From Ricinus communis (Eukaryota; Streptophyta; Magnoliopsida; Malpighiales; Euphorbiaceae): a DNA stretch of 64,000 nucleotides. The DNA lies in assembly GCF_019578655.1 (NCBI RefSeq), contig NC_063262.1:8253582-8317581 (forward strand). The letters run 5' to 3'. The position numbers and the translations under genes were made by a program. Positions 23,371-36,049 of this stretch are shown piece after piece (the stretch's first letter is position 1; the number at the start of each line of letters is the position of its first letter). The notes beneath the pieces are model-generated. The model was given only the letters and a program-made list of their open reading frames with translations. It did not search any database and was not told the origin of the DNA.

Positions 23371-26300
23371 TATCACGACCCCACCCGTGGGCTCTTGACC
23401 GGCACTAGGGAATGGGTAGGCTTAAGGCCACCGAAACCCGTAGTAAGCCTGACACTCACTGATTTAAACAAATCTCATCTCAAATTAATATTATTAAAGC
23501 CACAATTTATCTTAATAGTTACACTTTACAAAATTACTTCTGTCTACCAGAAAAACTAGGCGAGACCCGAAGCTTAGAAAATTTACAACTGTTACATTTA
23601 CTATTACTACTGCGGAGAATCTAAGATTTACCAATTTACATACCAAATCAAATACATCACCCGATGATGAAGGAGTACTGAATAAGAGTCGCGGGAGAAC
23701 TAACAAATACGAATCAAAAATATAAATGGAGACTGGTCTAGAGTGAGTTAAAATCAAATAATCTAGGGACTATTGCTTCTTCCTCGGAAAACATAGATTA
23801 TTCAAATCAGATATCAAACCATACTATAATCATACCCTACTATTTCCTTCACATAAAATATTAATCATTCGAATCAAAATATCAACCATGCACGTAAATA
23901 CAATCCATATTATAATCATACCACAATAAATTAATAAATGAATAAATAAAAATATATTTTTACTTTTACGGGACGAGTGGCTCGGTAGAACCCTAAACCC
24001 CAAAATCTAGTAGCCACTCTCTTAATCCAATAAGATCGGGCGCCCCCGAGAGCAATGCTCGATCGGGGACCTTACCCACCGTCACTTAAATATCCAAATA
24101 AGAAATCTAGTAGCCATTCGGCTCTCTTAATCCAATAAGACTGGCGCCCCGAGAGCAATGCTCGACCAGGGACCTTACCTCCAGCCTGGTCACTTAAGTA
24201 TCCAAATAAGAAATCTAGTAGCCATTCGGCTCTCTTAATCCAATAAGACTGGCGCCCCCGAGAGAAATGCTCGACCAAGGACCTTACCTCCACCGGTCAC
24301 TTAAGTATCCAAATAAGCCGGCCGAGAGCAATGCTCGACCAGGGACCTTACCTCCCGGCGAATTTACACAAATCAGCCCAGAGCCATGCTCGACCAGGCA
24401 AACCCATAAATATCTTATTACATGTCCATGATCATTACCGGCGACGGGGTCCCGATGTAACCCATCAAAGGCATGTTCTACAAGCCACATTTCTCAAATC
24501 GCAATCACCACATTTAATAAATATTATTGTCTAAAGAAGTCATTCAACTATATCAAAATAACGATTAACAATTTTAAAGTAAGACACCATGCAACTCATG
24601 TGGAAAATCGATAATATTTGATATTATTATAACATTACTAATAATAATATTTATATTATCTTCAATAATCCAAATTGAAGTTATTTATGTTGCGATACTA
24701 ATAACCATATTATGCATAAACTTTCAAAATAACATATTAAATTCAAACTTAGCAATAGTGCAACGATTAAGTGACTTTAACTCACAGGGATTGGGCGACC
24801 TCCTAGCTCGCTCTCCGGTGCCTCGGTTGGAGCGAGCCAATGCATGATCATCTAATCACGGAAAATAATTTATCAAAACAAACAATCGATCATTAATCCT
24901 AGGTCTAGACTCCTAGACCGACTGTCTAAGAATCTCGACTTCGGAAAATTCTACCGAAAATCCCAGAACCTCCCCTACAACACGAACATTACCCCCCGTA
25001 AAAACGGGTCCAGACTGCCGGAAAAACACTCCAAATATCCAACAATTTAAACAACGGAGTCGGGTCCCCAAACTTCACTATTTCCGACTCCGCCACACAA
25101 AGACAAAATACGACTATGGCAGCCAATCGACAGACAAATATTTTGACTCACAAAAATCATCAAATACTCAATATAATCCAATAGACACAAATTTAAAATC
25201 AAGGATTTCTAAGATCAACGGCCAGAAAATTACCGAGACGCCGGCCGTGAGTCCGATCAACGATCTAGACACACCATCGGACTTACAACGACGCTACCGA
25301 TGACGATCCCTCGCCCGATTTTTCGATCCGACACCCGATCATCCGGAGAAATTTACGGACGATCTCGACCGTCGATTTGCAAACGAAGCCCGATCACCAC
25401 GAAACCGGTGCCATCGCGAAGCTTGAGGAGAGTGGATACATCCTCCAATCATCCATCCTCACGGAGCTCGGAAAAGCCCAAAAATACGGCCGCCACCACT
25501 TCGCCGAACTCTCTCCTCCGGCCACCAAACCGACGCCGCCAAAGGAAGCTCTCTCCAAGGGGAGGCCGATCGCCACCGGATCGAAAGGCCGAAGGCTCGG
25601 CCGACGCTGCCACCGCCTCCACCGCCACCATCGTGCTCGCTGCGGCGCTCCTTCCGACGCCAACACCGCCTCACTGGCCTCCGTCAGTCCACCATGGACT
25701 GACGACTCTCTCTCCTCCCTTTCTTCTTCTTCCTTCTTTCTTTTCTCTCTCCCCGATTTCCATTCCTTTCAATATCGACATTTGACCCCTGAACTTTTCC
25801 TTATTACAATTTGGTCCCTCAACTTCCTTAATTACTTACAATTTCATCCATCAAAATTCCAATTTAACCCCCAAACTTTTCTTTAGCCTTTCAATTAAGC
25901 CCTTAACTATTTAATTTGGGCCAAAACCGAATTATTGAAAATACATAATTACAAAAATACCCCTGACCGACATATTTATTTACAAAAATACCAAGCTCAT
26001 AAATTTCCATTAAAACCCCATAAAAATAACATTATACTTTCAATCCTTATTCCAAAATAAATTTCCAATTTAGTCCTAACGCACAATTAAATTAAATAAT
26101 CAATTTCCAACTTAAAATTTAATACTACTAATCAATTATAATACCAATTTTCTCAAAATTCTTTTATAGAAACATCCTTTATAATTTCTTCCAAAATTTT
26201 TCAATATATAATTTTACTTATATAAATATGCATTTGGGAAAATTTTGAATAACCAAAATATAATCATTTCTCAAATAGTTTACTTACTTACTCCTTAAAA

Positions 26301-26460
26301 ATCAAACTAATTGGGTATAGAAAATAACTCATTTATTTATCTAACATGAACATTCAAAATTTGTATTTAAATCATTCCAATTAAACCGAATAAAAATAAA
26401 GCTAAAATTAACTTAAATAAAAACTCATTATTAAATATATAAAAAATTCCGGGTGTTACA
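23371..26460 (-). mobile_element. Solo LTR (3090 bp), minus orientation, target duplication CTTAT
   Basis: Read on the minus strand it begins TGTAACACCCGGAATT at 26460 and ends GGGGTCGTGATA at 23371 (the canonical final CA changed to TA). The five bases CTTAT occur immediately outside both ends (23366-23370 and 26461-26465). There is no internal region, PBS, polypurine tract or coding domain, so this is a solo LTR left by recombination between two LTRs. It contains a GC-rich middle (25300-25700) and a tandem array of roughly 105-bp units (24004-24385). Termini of the TGTAACACCC...GTCGTGACA type are seen in some plant Ty3/gypsy chromoviruses of the Tekay type; that assignment is tentative. Open frames at 25300-25886 are antisense chance frames. 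Confidence 0.9.
24004..24385. repeat. Tandem units of about 100-108 bp in the left solo LTR, with a palindromic core
   Basis: Units start with AATCTAGTAGCC at 24004, 24104 and 24212, and partial units follow to about 24385. Each carries GAGAGCAATGCTCGACCAGG or a close variant. Its GAGCA-A-TGCTC core is a near-perfect inverted repeat. The same motif recurs three to four times in the right solo LTR and is recognisable in the diverged copy near 47360. Confidence 0.8.
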
Positions 26461-26465
26461 CTTAT

Positions 26466-28035
26466 ACAATATATTATCAATGCCATTCTAATATTATTAT
26501 TTTAATTCTTTGTTTATTGCATTGATAAAGGTCAATTTGCCTCCTGAATTTGAAGTCAATAGCCAGTTTATCTAGATTTTAATTTTTTCAATTTATCCAC
26601 TAACTTGGTAAAAACGGTCAATTTAGTCCAAACTCTTGTAAATTTTGATAATTAAATTTCATGCAGCATGCAAAATAAGTGAATAAAGAACCTAATCAAT
26701 ATGTAAAATTTAATTTGGTCCTTAAACTTCATTTTAAGTATCAAAATGTAGTAAAAAAATTTGTAAATAAATATTTTTTTAATGTAATCTAATAATAATA
26801 TTAAAAAAATTAAGTTATATTTTTAATTAAAAATTTAATTAAATAATAAAATTAAACTCATCCAAATTTAAATTCTTATTAAATTAGAATCAATCTTTAA
26901 TTTTTAAAATGTTTAATCTTTGTTTCTCATGAAAATAATATATTGATAATTTTTTTGACTTAGCTCTTATGTGTGGCATAAGTTGAAGAACCATGCTAAA
27001 ACTTTTTATGATGTAGTCCTTTGACCAGGTTTATTAATATATATAAAAAAAAAACTAATATACAAGACAATAGCTAAAGCAATTAAAACTCATAGATCAA
27101 TTATTATTAACATAGATATAATAATTAAATTGTACTCAAAATGAAAATAGAGAAAAAAATTAATATTAATTAATTATTTTATATTATACATTAAGATTAA
27201 ATAATATTAAAACTATATTTAATTTTATTTTTTTTAATTAAAAAAATTATTTAGTAATTTTATTTTAATTGATTTTGGTATTTAATATAAAATTTAAAGA
27301 ACAAAGTGAACTTTATTTTATTAATTAGGTCCTTTGATTAAATTTTTCACTTGTGTTGCATTATGTATTGAACTCAATCTCTTAAAATTATGAAAGTTCC
27401 GGCTGAATCAATTACTTTTACTAATTGGTGGATAAATAGGCTAAAAAATTAAAATTTAAATAAATTCATTGACTTTAATATATTAAAAAATTAATTTATT
27501 GGTTAATAGAATATTAAATATATAAGTAAAATGCTATAATCTAAAATTAGAATCTTTGTTAATTTAAAATTCAATAGAGTTGAACTTCTAAAATTTGACT
27601 TATACTAAATGAATTATTAATAATAAATATTATATATTATTAAATTAAATTAAGAATAGCTAAATAATATAATTAGTTAAAAAATTAGTAAAATCCTACT
27701 AGTAAATTTATATATCATCCTCCAACATTTTTTATATATATTACGATATACAATTATATATATAGACATATGTTATGTTATTTTTTTTTTATTTTTAGAA
27801 ATTTTTTATCTAGATTTGGTATTTATGTCCTTATCTATACACTAAATCGATAGATAATTGATACATATTTATTAGTTTTGAATGATGAAGTATGTGTCAA
27901 TTATCTAATGTCAAAATGTAAAATAAACACTCATATATACGTGTCATTCTCTTATTAGTTATGGTGTACACATCAAGTATAGATAAGAATCTTCCTTCTC
28001 TTCCTATTGATTCAAACATCTTCGAATCTTTCTCG
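26466..28035. other. AT-rich stretch between the solo LTR and the RNase H fragment
   Basis: No gene is visible. Words such as GGTCAATTTGCCTCC and GGTCAATTTAGTCC near 26530-26640 are typical of old non-autonomous transposons, but no paired ends were found. Confidence 0.4.
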
Positions 28036-28360
28036 TTGGCAGGCTCCTTTGGGAAATAAAGTGAAGTTAAATGTGGATGCTTCGTTTTCTTGGGACGGCA
28101 GGTGTTGGTTTTGGTTCTATATTCGGAGATAACAAGGGTGAAGTCCTCTCGTCAGCTTCATTTTGGCGCGAAGAAGAATGTTCTCCAGAAATGGCAGAAG
28201 CTTTGGCGGTACTCCATGGCCTGCAGTTGGCTATGCAAATCCAACTTGGAAGTGGAGAGTGACTGTCCCATGGTGGTTTCTGCAATTAACCAGCCTTCTT
28301 CTTCCCGTTCGCAGCTTGATCTGATCATTAAAGATGTGTTATTTTTTATTCTTTCTTAAG
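28036..28360 (+). pseudogene. RNase H-like (RVT_3 type) domain fragment
   Basis: Frame-shifted translation gives KVKLNVDASFS, then VGFGSIFGDNKGEVLSSASF, then ECSPEMAEALAVLHGLQLAM, then VESDCPMVVSAINQP and LDLIIKDVLFFI. This is the plant RNase H-like arrangement found at the C-terminus of LINE-type polyproteins and in related domesticated genes. The conserved acidic residues are present in order: D of NVDAS, E of AEAL and D of ESD. One frameshift near 28245 separates the first two acidic motifs from the third. No reverse transcriptase lies upstream, so this is an isolated fragment. Confidence 0.65.
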
Positions 28361-30436
28361 TTATATGGAATTAGAAATGAAAAAAACGACATGAAATTTC
28401 TAAAAACACTAAAAAACAAAATGCCAGAAAAATATTTTATATATATATATATATATATTAAAATATTAACATTAGTAATTCAATATCAAAATTTGATTAA
28501 AATAAACTAAAATATATAATAAATTAAATACTCATAAATTATGCCAATATTTTTAAATGTGATTTACATAAGTAATAATTATTTTATTAAAAATTAAAAT
28601 ATAAAAACAAAAATGGCTATACTAGATTTTTTATTGTATCATCATCTTTGTCATTAATAAAAATTAGATATAAAATAAATTACATATGTTAATTAAATGA
28701 AGTACAAATAGTTATTTACTATAGACTATGAGAAAAAAAATAAAAAACAGAATATTAATATAACAAAAATATTATATAATAAAAAAAAGTTGAGAATCAT
28801 CCATAAATAAAAAGCTAAATAAATAGAAAAAAACTAACAATCCTTTTGAAAGTAGAAATTTTAATTAAATAATTTTTTTTCATCTCTAACTAGAAAGATA
28901 TATAAATAGGAGAAGATTAAAAATCCTTGTCAAAGTAGAAAATCTAATTTAATACAATTTCTTAGAAAAAATTCAGAATTTCTAAAAATAAATATTCTTT
29001 AATATTTTAAAAATATAATTTATTTTAAAATTTTCATGAAATCATATCTATTTTTATTTTCATAAAATCTCCGTCCAAATAGGGTTGATAGTGTTACTAT
29101 GAAAGAGATACCTCTTCATAATTAAAGATGTTGTATTATTTGATTCCTCTTCTATTTCTTAATACAGTTTTATTCCTTTCCTTTCCTACAAAAAAGAAAA
29201 ACTAAAACTGAAACAACTATTACTTAATTTTAAAGGTAATATTAAAATATAAAATAATTTAGTTAAAAGAATCAGTTTGTACAGAATTCAAACCCAAATC
29301 TGCTGCCAATAATAAAACCTCCACTACTAGAATTTTAATCAAACAAACAACATTATCACTAATTGACAAACTGACCAACTCTATAATCAGAACTTGCAAA
29401 AAGAATAAATAAAATAAATAATTGGGTCACTCACGCCTTTGCTCATGCTGTCCATGTTTCTCAGGTAACTTGTGTGTTTTCGTCGCTGATAGTGATGGTT
29501 GCAGAGGCTGAGCTACTGCAGGATTGCTAATTTATTTATTAAATTAAAAAGAAAAAAAATATTAAAACCATTAATGCTTATAAGAAATAGAAATAAAATA
29601 AAGAATAAAATATAAGATTAATTGTAAAAGAAATCACGATCTTTATCATTTTTTATGAATTTAATACGACTTTTTAATTTTGATAATTTCAATATTAATT
29701 TTATAATTTTTTATAATTTAAAATACCGATTGAAAAATTTCACTTAATATTGCTGACAAGATGTTAGACTCCATGTAGACGTCTCGTCAAAAATCCTACA
29801 TTTATTTACTTGTAAAGAAAATCATGAATATTGCTCATTTTACAATTTTATCACAATTTTTTAATTTTGAAAAAATTAATATATGGATATTTAATTCAAT
29901 TAAAAATTAGTAAATAATAAATTTAATTACAATAAAAATATAAAAATAATAAATAAAAGGGTAAAATGGTATGAATATTTTTAAAATTTTAAATTATTAA
30001 AATTGTTTAAAAAATCATAAATGTTATTTAATATCAGTTATAATTAATTATAATAATATAAAGCATATTTAGTTTTAAATAAATTTTTATGATTTATAAG
30101 ATATAATATATAATTAATCAATATTTATATGAAGATGTTGTACGGCTAATACTTAATTGCTTAATATAATCTAAAATTTATTCTCCTCATAAAATATGAA
30201 TAGATTTTTTTTTTTATAATTTTATTTTAATCTTCTTTAAAAAATATGGTTGTTATATGTTAATTACTAATGTTAGTAAGGTACGAAAATCTTTTTAGGT
30301 GAGTTCCTATAGGGTCTCGTAATTTATCTAATTATTATATGAAAGACACACTCCAGAGTAGGTAGGGGTTGGTTTTAAAATTGCAACCTCTAATTCCAAA
30401 TAAAATAGCTCTTATTTTATTCTACTTAAATACATA
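28361..30436. other. AT-rich stretch with (AT)n, no gene
   Basis: An (AT)n run lies at 28439-28459. The rest is A/T-rich with no domain on either strand. Repeated words about AATCATGA/TCACGAT next to TTTATCA near 29630-29870 suggest a decayed non-autonomous element without definable ends. Confidence 0.4.
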
Positions 30437-30441
30437 GCTTT

Positions 30442-33268
30442 TGTAACACCCGGAATTTTTATATATTTAATAATGAGTTTTTATTTAAGTTAATTTTAGC
30501 TTTATTTTTTTATTCGGTTTAATTGGAATGATTTAAATACAAATTTTGAATATTCATGTTAGATAAATAAATGAGTTATTTTCCATATCCAATTAGTTTG
30601 ATTTTTAAGGAGTTAATTAAGTAAACTATTTGAGAAATGATTATATTTTGGTTATTCAAATTTTTTTTTTCCAAATGCATATTTATATAAGTAAAATTAT
30701 ATATTGAAAAATTATGGTAGAATTGTAAAGGATATTTATAAAAGAATTTTGGGAAAATTGGTATTATAATTGATTAGTAGTATTAAATTTTAAGTTGAAA
30801 ATTGATTATTTAATTTAATTGTGTGTTAGGACTAAATTGGAAATTTATTTTGGAATAAGGATTGAAAGTATAATGTTATTTTTATGGGGTTTTAATGGAA
30901 ATTTGTGAGCTTGGTATTTTTGTAAATAAATATATCGGTCAGGGGTATTTTTGTAATTGTGTATTTTCAATAATTCAGATTTGGTCCAAATTAGATAGTT
31001 AGGGGCTTAATTGAAAGGCTAAAAAGAAGTTTGGGGGTCAAATTGGAATTCTGCAGGATGAAATTGTAAGTAATTAAGAAAGTTGAGGGACCAAATTGTA
31101 ATAAGGAAAAGCTCGGGGCCTAATGTCGATATTGAAAGAACTGGAATCGGGGAGAGAGAAAGTAGATCGGGAGAGAGAGAGAGAGTGGGCGCAGGGAATC
31201 ACGCGACATGTGGCGGCCGGCTTTGCCGTTGCTTCCGACCTTCCACCGATCTCGGTGGCGATCTCCCCTTGGAGAGAGCTTCCTTTTGGCGGCGGCGTCG
31301 GTTTTAGTGGCCGGAGGAGAGTTCGCGGTGGTGGCAGTGTGTTTTTCCGGCCGGAGGATGGACGATCGGAGGACGTATCCCGACTCTCTTCAGCTCAAGC
31401 TTCGCGATGGCACCGGTTTTGTGGGCGATCAGGGCTCCGTTTGCAAATCGACGGTCGAGATCGTCCGCAAATCTCTCCGGATGATCGGGTGTCGGATCGG
31501 AAAATCGGGCGGGGATCGTCATCAGCGTCGTTGTGAGTCCGATGGTGTGTTCGGATCGTCGATCGGACTCGGCACGGAGGCTAGTCGACCGGCCGAGCGC
31601 CCTTAATTTTCTTTGGCCCGTTAATTTTAGAAATTCTTGGTTTAATTGTGTCTATTGGATTATATTGAGTATTTGATGATATTGTGAGTCAAAAATAATT
31701 GTTTGTCAGTTTGCCTGCCATAGTCGTGTTTTTGTGTTGTGTGGCGGAGTCGGGAAATAGTGAAGTTTGGGGACCTGACTCCTATTGTTTGAATCGTTAA
31801 GTATTTGGAGTGTTTTTTTCTGGCAGGTCCTGGACCCGTTTTTACGGGGGGTAATGTTCGTGTTGTAGGGGAGGTTCTGCCGGATTTTCGGTAGAATTCT
31901 CTCGAGTCGAGATTCTTAGACAGTCAGTCCTAGGAGTCTAGACCTAGGATTAATGATTGATTGTTTCAGCGTTTTGATAAATTGTTTTCCATGATTAGAT
32001 GATCTGTCTGTTCGGCTCGCTCCAACTGAGGCACTGGAGCAGAGCTAGGAGGTCGCCCAATTCTGCGAGTTAAAGTCATATATCGCTTATGCACGTGTCA
32101 TGCATAAAATTTGATTTGCTACTGTGATTATTCATTTGCAAATTTTAATTTTTCATTTAATTATTATCATTATTTTCATGATGCTTTTAATTACTATTTA
32201 AATATGTTTTTTTTCCTTTATCACCAATTTTAATATTGTATGATGACTCAGGATGGGACGGCAGTAGAACATAGGAGTTGGATGAATGTTCCAATATAAT
32301 ATGAGAGAGATAGGAAAAGGGTAAAGAGGTAAAAATTTTGAGAAAGAAAGATTAGGACCTGCCCTGGTCGAGCATCGCTCTCTGGGCTTAGTAGAGTGTG
32401 GTTGCCGGAGTAAAGGTCCCTGGTCGAGCATTGCTCTCTGGGCGCCGGCTTATTTGGAAATTTAAGTGACCAAACTGGAGGTAAGGTCCTTGGTCGAGCT
32501 ATGCTCTCTGGGCGCCAGTCTTATTGGATAAGAGAGCCGAAAGGCTAAGGCTGAGAGTTAAGTGACCGGACTGGAGGTAAGGTCCCTGGTCGAGCTTTGC
32601 TCTCTGGGGCGCCGATCTGTTGGAATGAGAGGTTTGAGATGTTAGAGTTGAGGTTAGTTGAGACATAAGTGTTGAAATAAATCGAGATGTTAGAGTTGGG
32701 ATTAGGGTTATACTGAAGTACTCCGTCCCGTTGCATGTGGAATAATTTTTGTTTAAGCATGACATGACACATATGTCTTAACATGACACGTATGGTTCGC
32801 GTGATTTATTAATTATTTTTAAAATTAAATGAATGTGATATTGAAATGTTTGAAACTGTTTTAGATATATGATTTTAGCTCACTCTTGAGACTGACAGTC
32901 TCATTTTTACTGTTTTTCATATTCGTGACTGTTAGTCCTCTCGCGACTCTTATTCAGTAACCCGACTCCTTCATCATCGGGTGATGTATTTGATTTGGTA
33001 TGTAAATTGGTAAATATTAGATTCTCCGCAGTAGTAATAGTAGATGTATCAGTTGTAAATTTTCTGAGTTTCAGGTCTCGCCTAGTTCTTCTGGCAGACC
33101 GATTAAATTATGTAAAATGTAGCATTTAAGATAATTTGTGGCTTTAATAATATTAATTTGAGATGAGATTTGTTTAAGTCTGAGTGTCAGGCTTACTACG
33201 GGTTTCGGTGGCCTTACGCCTACCCATTCCCTAGTGCCGGTCACGGGCCCACGGGTGGGGTCGTGACA
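30442..33268 (+). mobile_element. Solo LTR (2827 bp), plus orientation, target duplication GCTTT
   Basis: It starts TGTAACACCCGGAATTTTTA and ends GGGTGGGGTCGTGACA. GCTTT flanks it exactly at 30437-30441 and 33269-33273. It is homologous along its length to the left solo LTR but in the opposite orientation and about 260 bases shorter, with part of the difference in the tandem-repeat zone. The order of shared blocks is the GC-rich segment (31150-31610), a GTGGCGGAGTCGGGAA block, GGCTCGCTCCAAC, the palindromic-repeat zone (32355-32615), and a conserved terminal block with TACGGGTTTCGGTGGCC. No coding domain or primer site is present. Confidence 0.92.
32355..32615. repeat. Repeat zone with palindromic core in the right solo LTR
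   Basis: Four variants of CCTGGTCGAGCATTGCTCTC occur (near 32363, 32419, 32489 and 32584), each followed by CTGGG and mostly by GCGCC. GAGCAT-TGCTC forms a short inverted repeat, conserved with the left solo LTR despite loss of unit regularity. Confidence 0.75.
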
Positions 33269-33273
33269 GCTTT

Positions 33274-35025
33274 CTCATTTTAATTAAATTTTATATTAAT
33301 TACTAAATATTTTAATTTTAATTCTTTTCTTGTTGTATTTAAACTTATTATTTACTTATTCTAATTGAATTATATCTTAAGTAATTAAGTACCTACATTT
33401 GTACACTAATTTGCTAAAATAAAAAAATCATGATAAAATTATAAAAAATTAGAGTCTGACTTTATTTGTAATTAAGAAAATATGAAATTCTTGATGCGGT
33501 ATCTATATGGAGTAGCTTAGCTAGCTCTGGCGCCATATCAAGATTATTTTAAATTTTTTTAAATAGTGTTTTTAAATTGTAAAAATTTATAAAGTACATA
33601 ATTAAATTGCCAAAATTAAAAAGTCATATTAAATTTATAAAATGTGCTAAAAATTATTATTATTTTTCTGTAATTAGTCTTAAAATATAAAAAGTCAATT
33701 GAACTTAAATAAAATATTTTCTCTCTATATTTAAATATTTTTTAAAATATTTTTTATTATAGAAATTATGTTCTTTAAAATAAAGAGCACACCATTCAAG
33801 ATGCTCTTACAAAAAAATTTATTCATTCCAACTTAACATATTAACATGCCAACTGTATCTGTTAAAAGAAAGAAGAAGATGAAAGCAGTCAAATTTTGAC
33901 TTTTTTTCAATTACTTTTCTGAGAGTGTTTGGTTCAGAGATTTGATGCAGCTGATAGTTGTTTCTCATTGGACAACTATATTAAAGCGTTTGATAAAAAC
34001 TTAAGAAACAACAACTGATAGCTGATTTAATATCAATTTACTACTGATTGCAGGAGCTTTATTTTCAAATTTTTTCTTATCAGTTGATAACTGAGTTGAT
34101 TCTTTTATTTATTTAGATAATATTATCCTTATTAAAACTTATAATAACTTACTGTAAGTTGAGCTTATATAATTTAATTTTTATATTTTATAATAATAAT
34201 TATTATTTTAAAATTATTTTTAATAGTTAAATAAGTATAATACTTATAATTATTATATTTAAAATTAAAAATTTTTATTAGTAAAATTTAAATTTAAATT
34301 TAAATTCAGTATTTACTCACTCAGAAGCTATGGTGATATGATATATATATATATATATATATATTAAAATTATCTCCAAAATGACAAGATTGTGGAACAT
34401 TATGAACTTCAATGGGAGTTCCAATCAAAAAAGAAAATCTTGCTCAAGTTAACATCTATTATAATCATCATCCTCAACTCTGTCCCAATAACCAAAACCC
34501 AAAGCCGAGTGCCCTTTGGGTTTTGGAATTGCTTGCTGTAATTTCAAATTCTGATAAGATGATTTCGTCTTCCTCTATGTTATAGCTATAAGCAGCTAGA
34601 GTCTTTCTTAAGCTCAACTTTTTATTGTGGTTGAGCAATAACTTCAGCATAAATGGTCTCTCTATGCTCAAATATTTACTCTCTACTTATTGCGAAAGAC
34701 GCGTTGGCGTTTAGAATTCTAGTATTGTAGCTTCACCATTTTCTATTTTGACCACGAACGGAGTGTTTTTATCACTTTCTTTAGCCTATTGAAAATTAAA
34801 ATTAAGATAATATATATTATAACTTTATTTTTATTTTAAAGTATTAAATAATTAAAAAGATTATAACTTTGATATCACTGTCATATTAAAAATAGAGAAT
34901 GAAAATAGAAATTCATGTGCTTGTGAAAAGATGGAGAGCAATAAGAGTCTTTTAATGATACAGCAATGAGAGGTAACATCTTTATATAAAAATGGAGAGC
35001 AAGAATTAAAAAGGAAAGAAAAGGA
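33274..35025. other. AT-rich stretch with small repeat remnants
   Basis: A GAGTGTTTGGTTCAGAG word at about 33920, followed by repeated GCTGATAG/AACTGATAGCTGAT words, resembles the end of a hAT-type MITE, but the partner end was not found. (AT)n lies at 34341-34364. A minus-strand peptide with a codon-like pattern (34440-34671) is listed separately. Confidence 0.35.
34440..34671 (-). pseudogene. Unidentified frame-shifted coding fragment
   Basis: The minus strand encodes MLKLLLNHNKKLSLRKTLAA, then YSYNIEEDEIILSEFE. After a one-base shift it continues with LQQAIPKPKGHSALGFGYWD and RVEDDDYNRC. The composition is protein-like and unlike the surrounding AT noise, and the shift lets the reading continue sensibly, which suggests an old exon or processed gene piece. 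I do not recognise the family. Confidence 0.3.
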
Positions 35026-35335
35026 AAGGCAAGATGCATTTTTAGGCCCCTAGATTTTTCATTTTTATATTATTGAGCCCTTAATTTTTATTTTATTTCA
35101 TTGCGTCATTGTACTTTTATTTTTGCCTTTATTGAAGACTTAATAATCCTTAATAAAAGCAAAAGTAAAAGTATAAGGGTTCAATAGAACAATTAAAAGT
35201 CTCATGAAATATATATGAAAAGTCCTTAGTAAAACAAAAATAAAAGTGTAAAAGGCTCAATAAAATAAAATAAAAATCAAATGTTTAATAGAATAAAACA
35301 TGGAAGTTCATGTGCTTAATAATAGATTTTGTTAT
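35026..35335. repeat. Palindromic MITE-like repeat, copy 2
   Basis: The left edge AAGGCAAGATGCATTTTTAG and the right edge AATAATAGATTTTGTTATAT are imperfect inverted complements. Internal words (AGTCTCAT, AAGGGxTxAATAGAA, CCTTAATAAAA) match those of the copy at 10201-10492 in the same order. It is non-coding. Confidence 0.45.
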
Positions 35336-36049
35336 ATCATCTGTTGATGATGATAAAATAGGTACAGTTGCTGGCCTACTGGAGCAAATAAATGTCACTA
35401 GAGATACACAACTGGGTTAGTTACTTCCAATTTTCAGTTGGCATTTTTTATTTTTCAAAACCTTGATGAACAAAATAATGACGAAAGAAGAATTTTCTTA
35501 TTTCTCCAATTATATGTTGTTTCCAGTGTTCATATAAGTTCATCAGAATCATTTCTGGATGGAGGCCAACCTCCTATTCTGAAAGTGAATTCAGCAGGTG
35601 GGGAATAAGTGACGCACACAAGAAGGGCTAGACACGATAAGAAAGTATTAATGGCCAAGATATAGTAGTGAAAGACGGTGGGCTGATTAGGAAAATAAAA
35701 TAATAAAAAGAGAAAGAGATAGAAAATAGTTTAATTTTTAATTTATTATTAACCTTTGATACTATTATTATTATTATTTTAGTAAAATAATGTAGGGGTA
35801 AATATCTTCTTTATTATTTGGTATAAATTATAGTGAGTCTCAGTGTTAATAGAGGAGTGAATAGTGCTAATAATTTGGATTTAATTGAAATTCTTAAAAA
35901 ATATTAAGAGTAAAATTGAGATAAAATGAAGCATACGAATTTAATTTTTTTTTTTTTTGCATAAATTGTTTAAGGTTCTTCCATATCTTTTACAAAAAAA
36001 AAAAAAGAAACTAGTCAAACAAATAACCATTCTGTCAGCATCCCTTTTC

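Noticed and set aside
25300..25886. Overlapping open frames of 161 and 169 codons
   Set aside because: They lie inside the left solo LTR, antisense to it, in a GC-rich segment with stops depleted by composition. Both frames are open across the same bases and neither shows a domain.
31083..31606. Overlapping open frames in the right solo LTR
   Set aside because: This is the same GC-rich LTR segment as in the left copy. The homologous frames are not conserved between the two LTRs.
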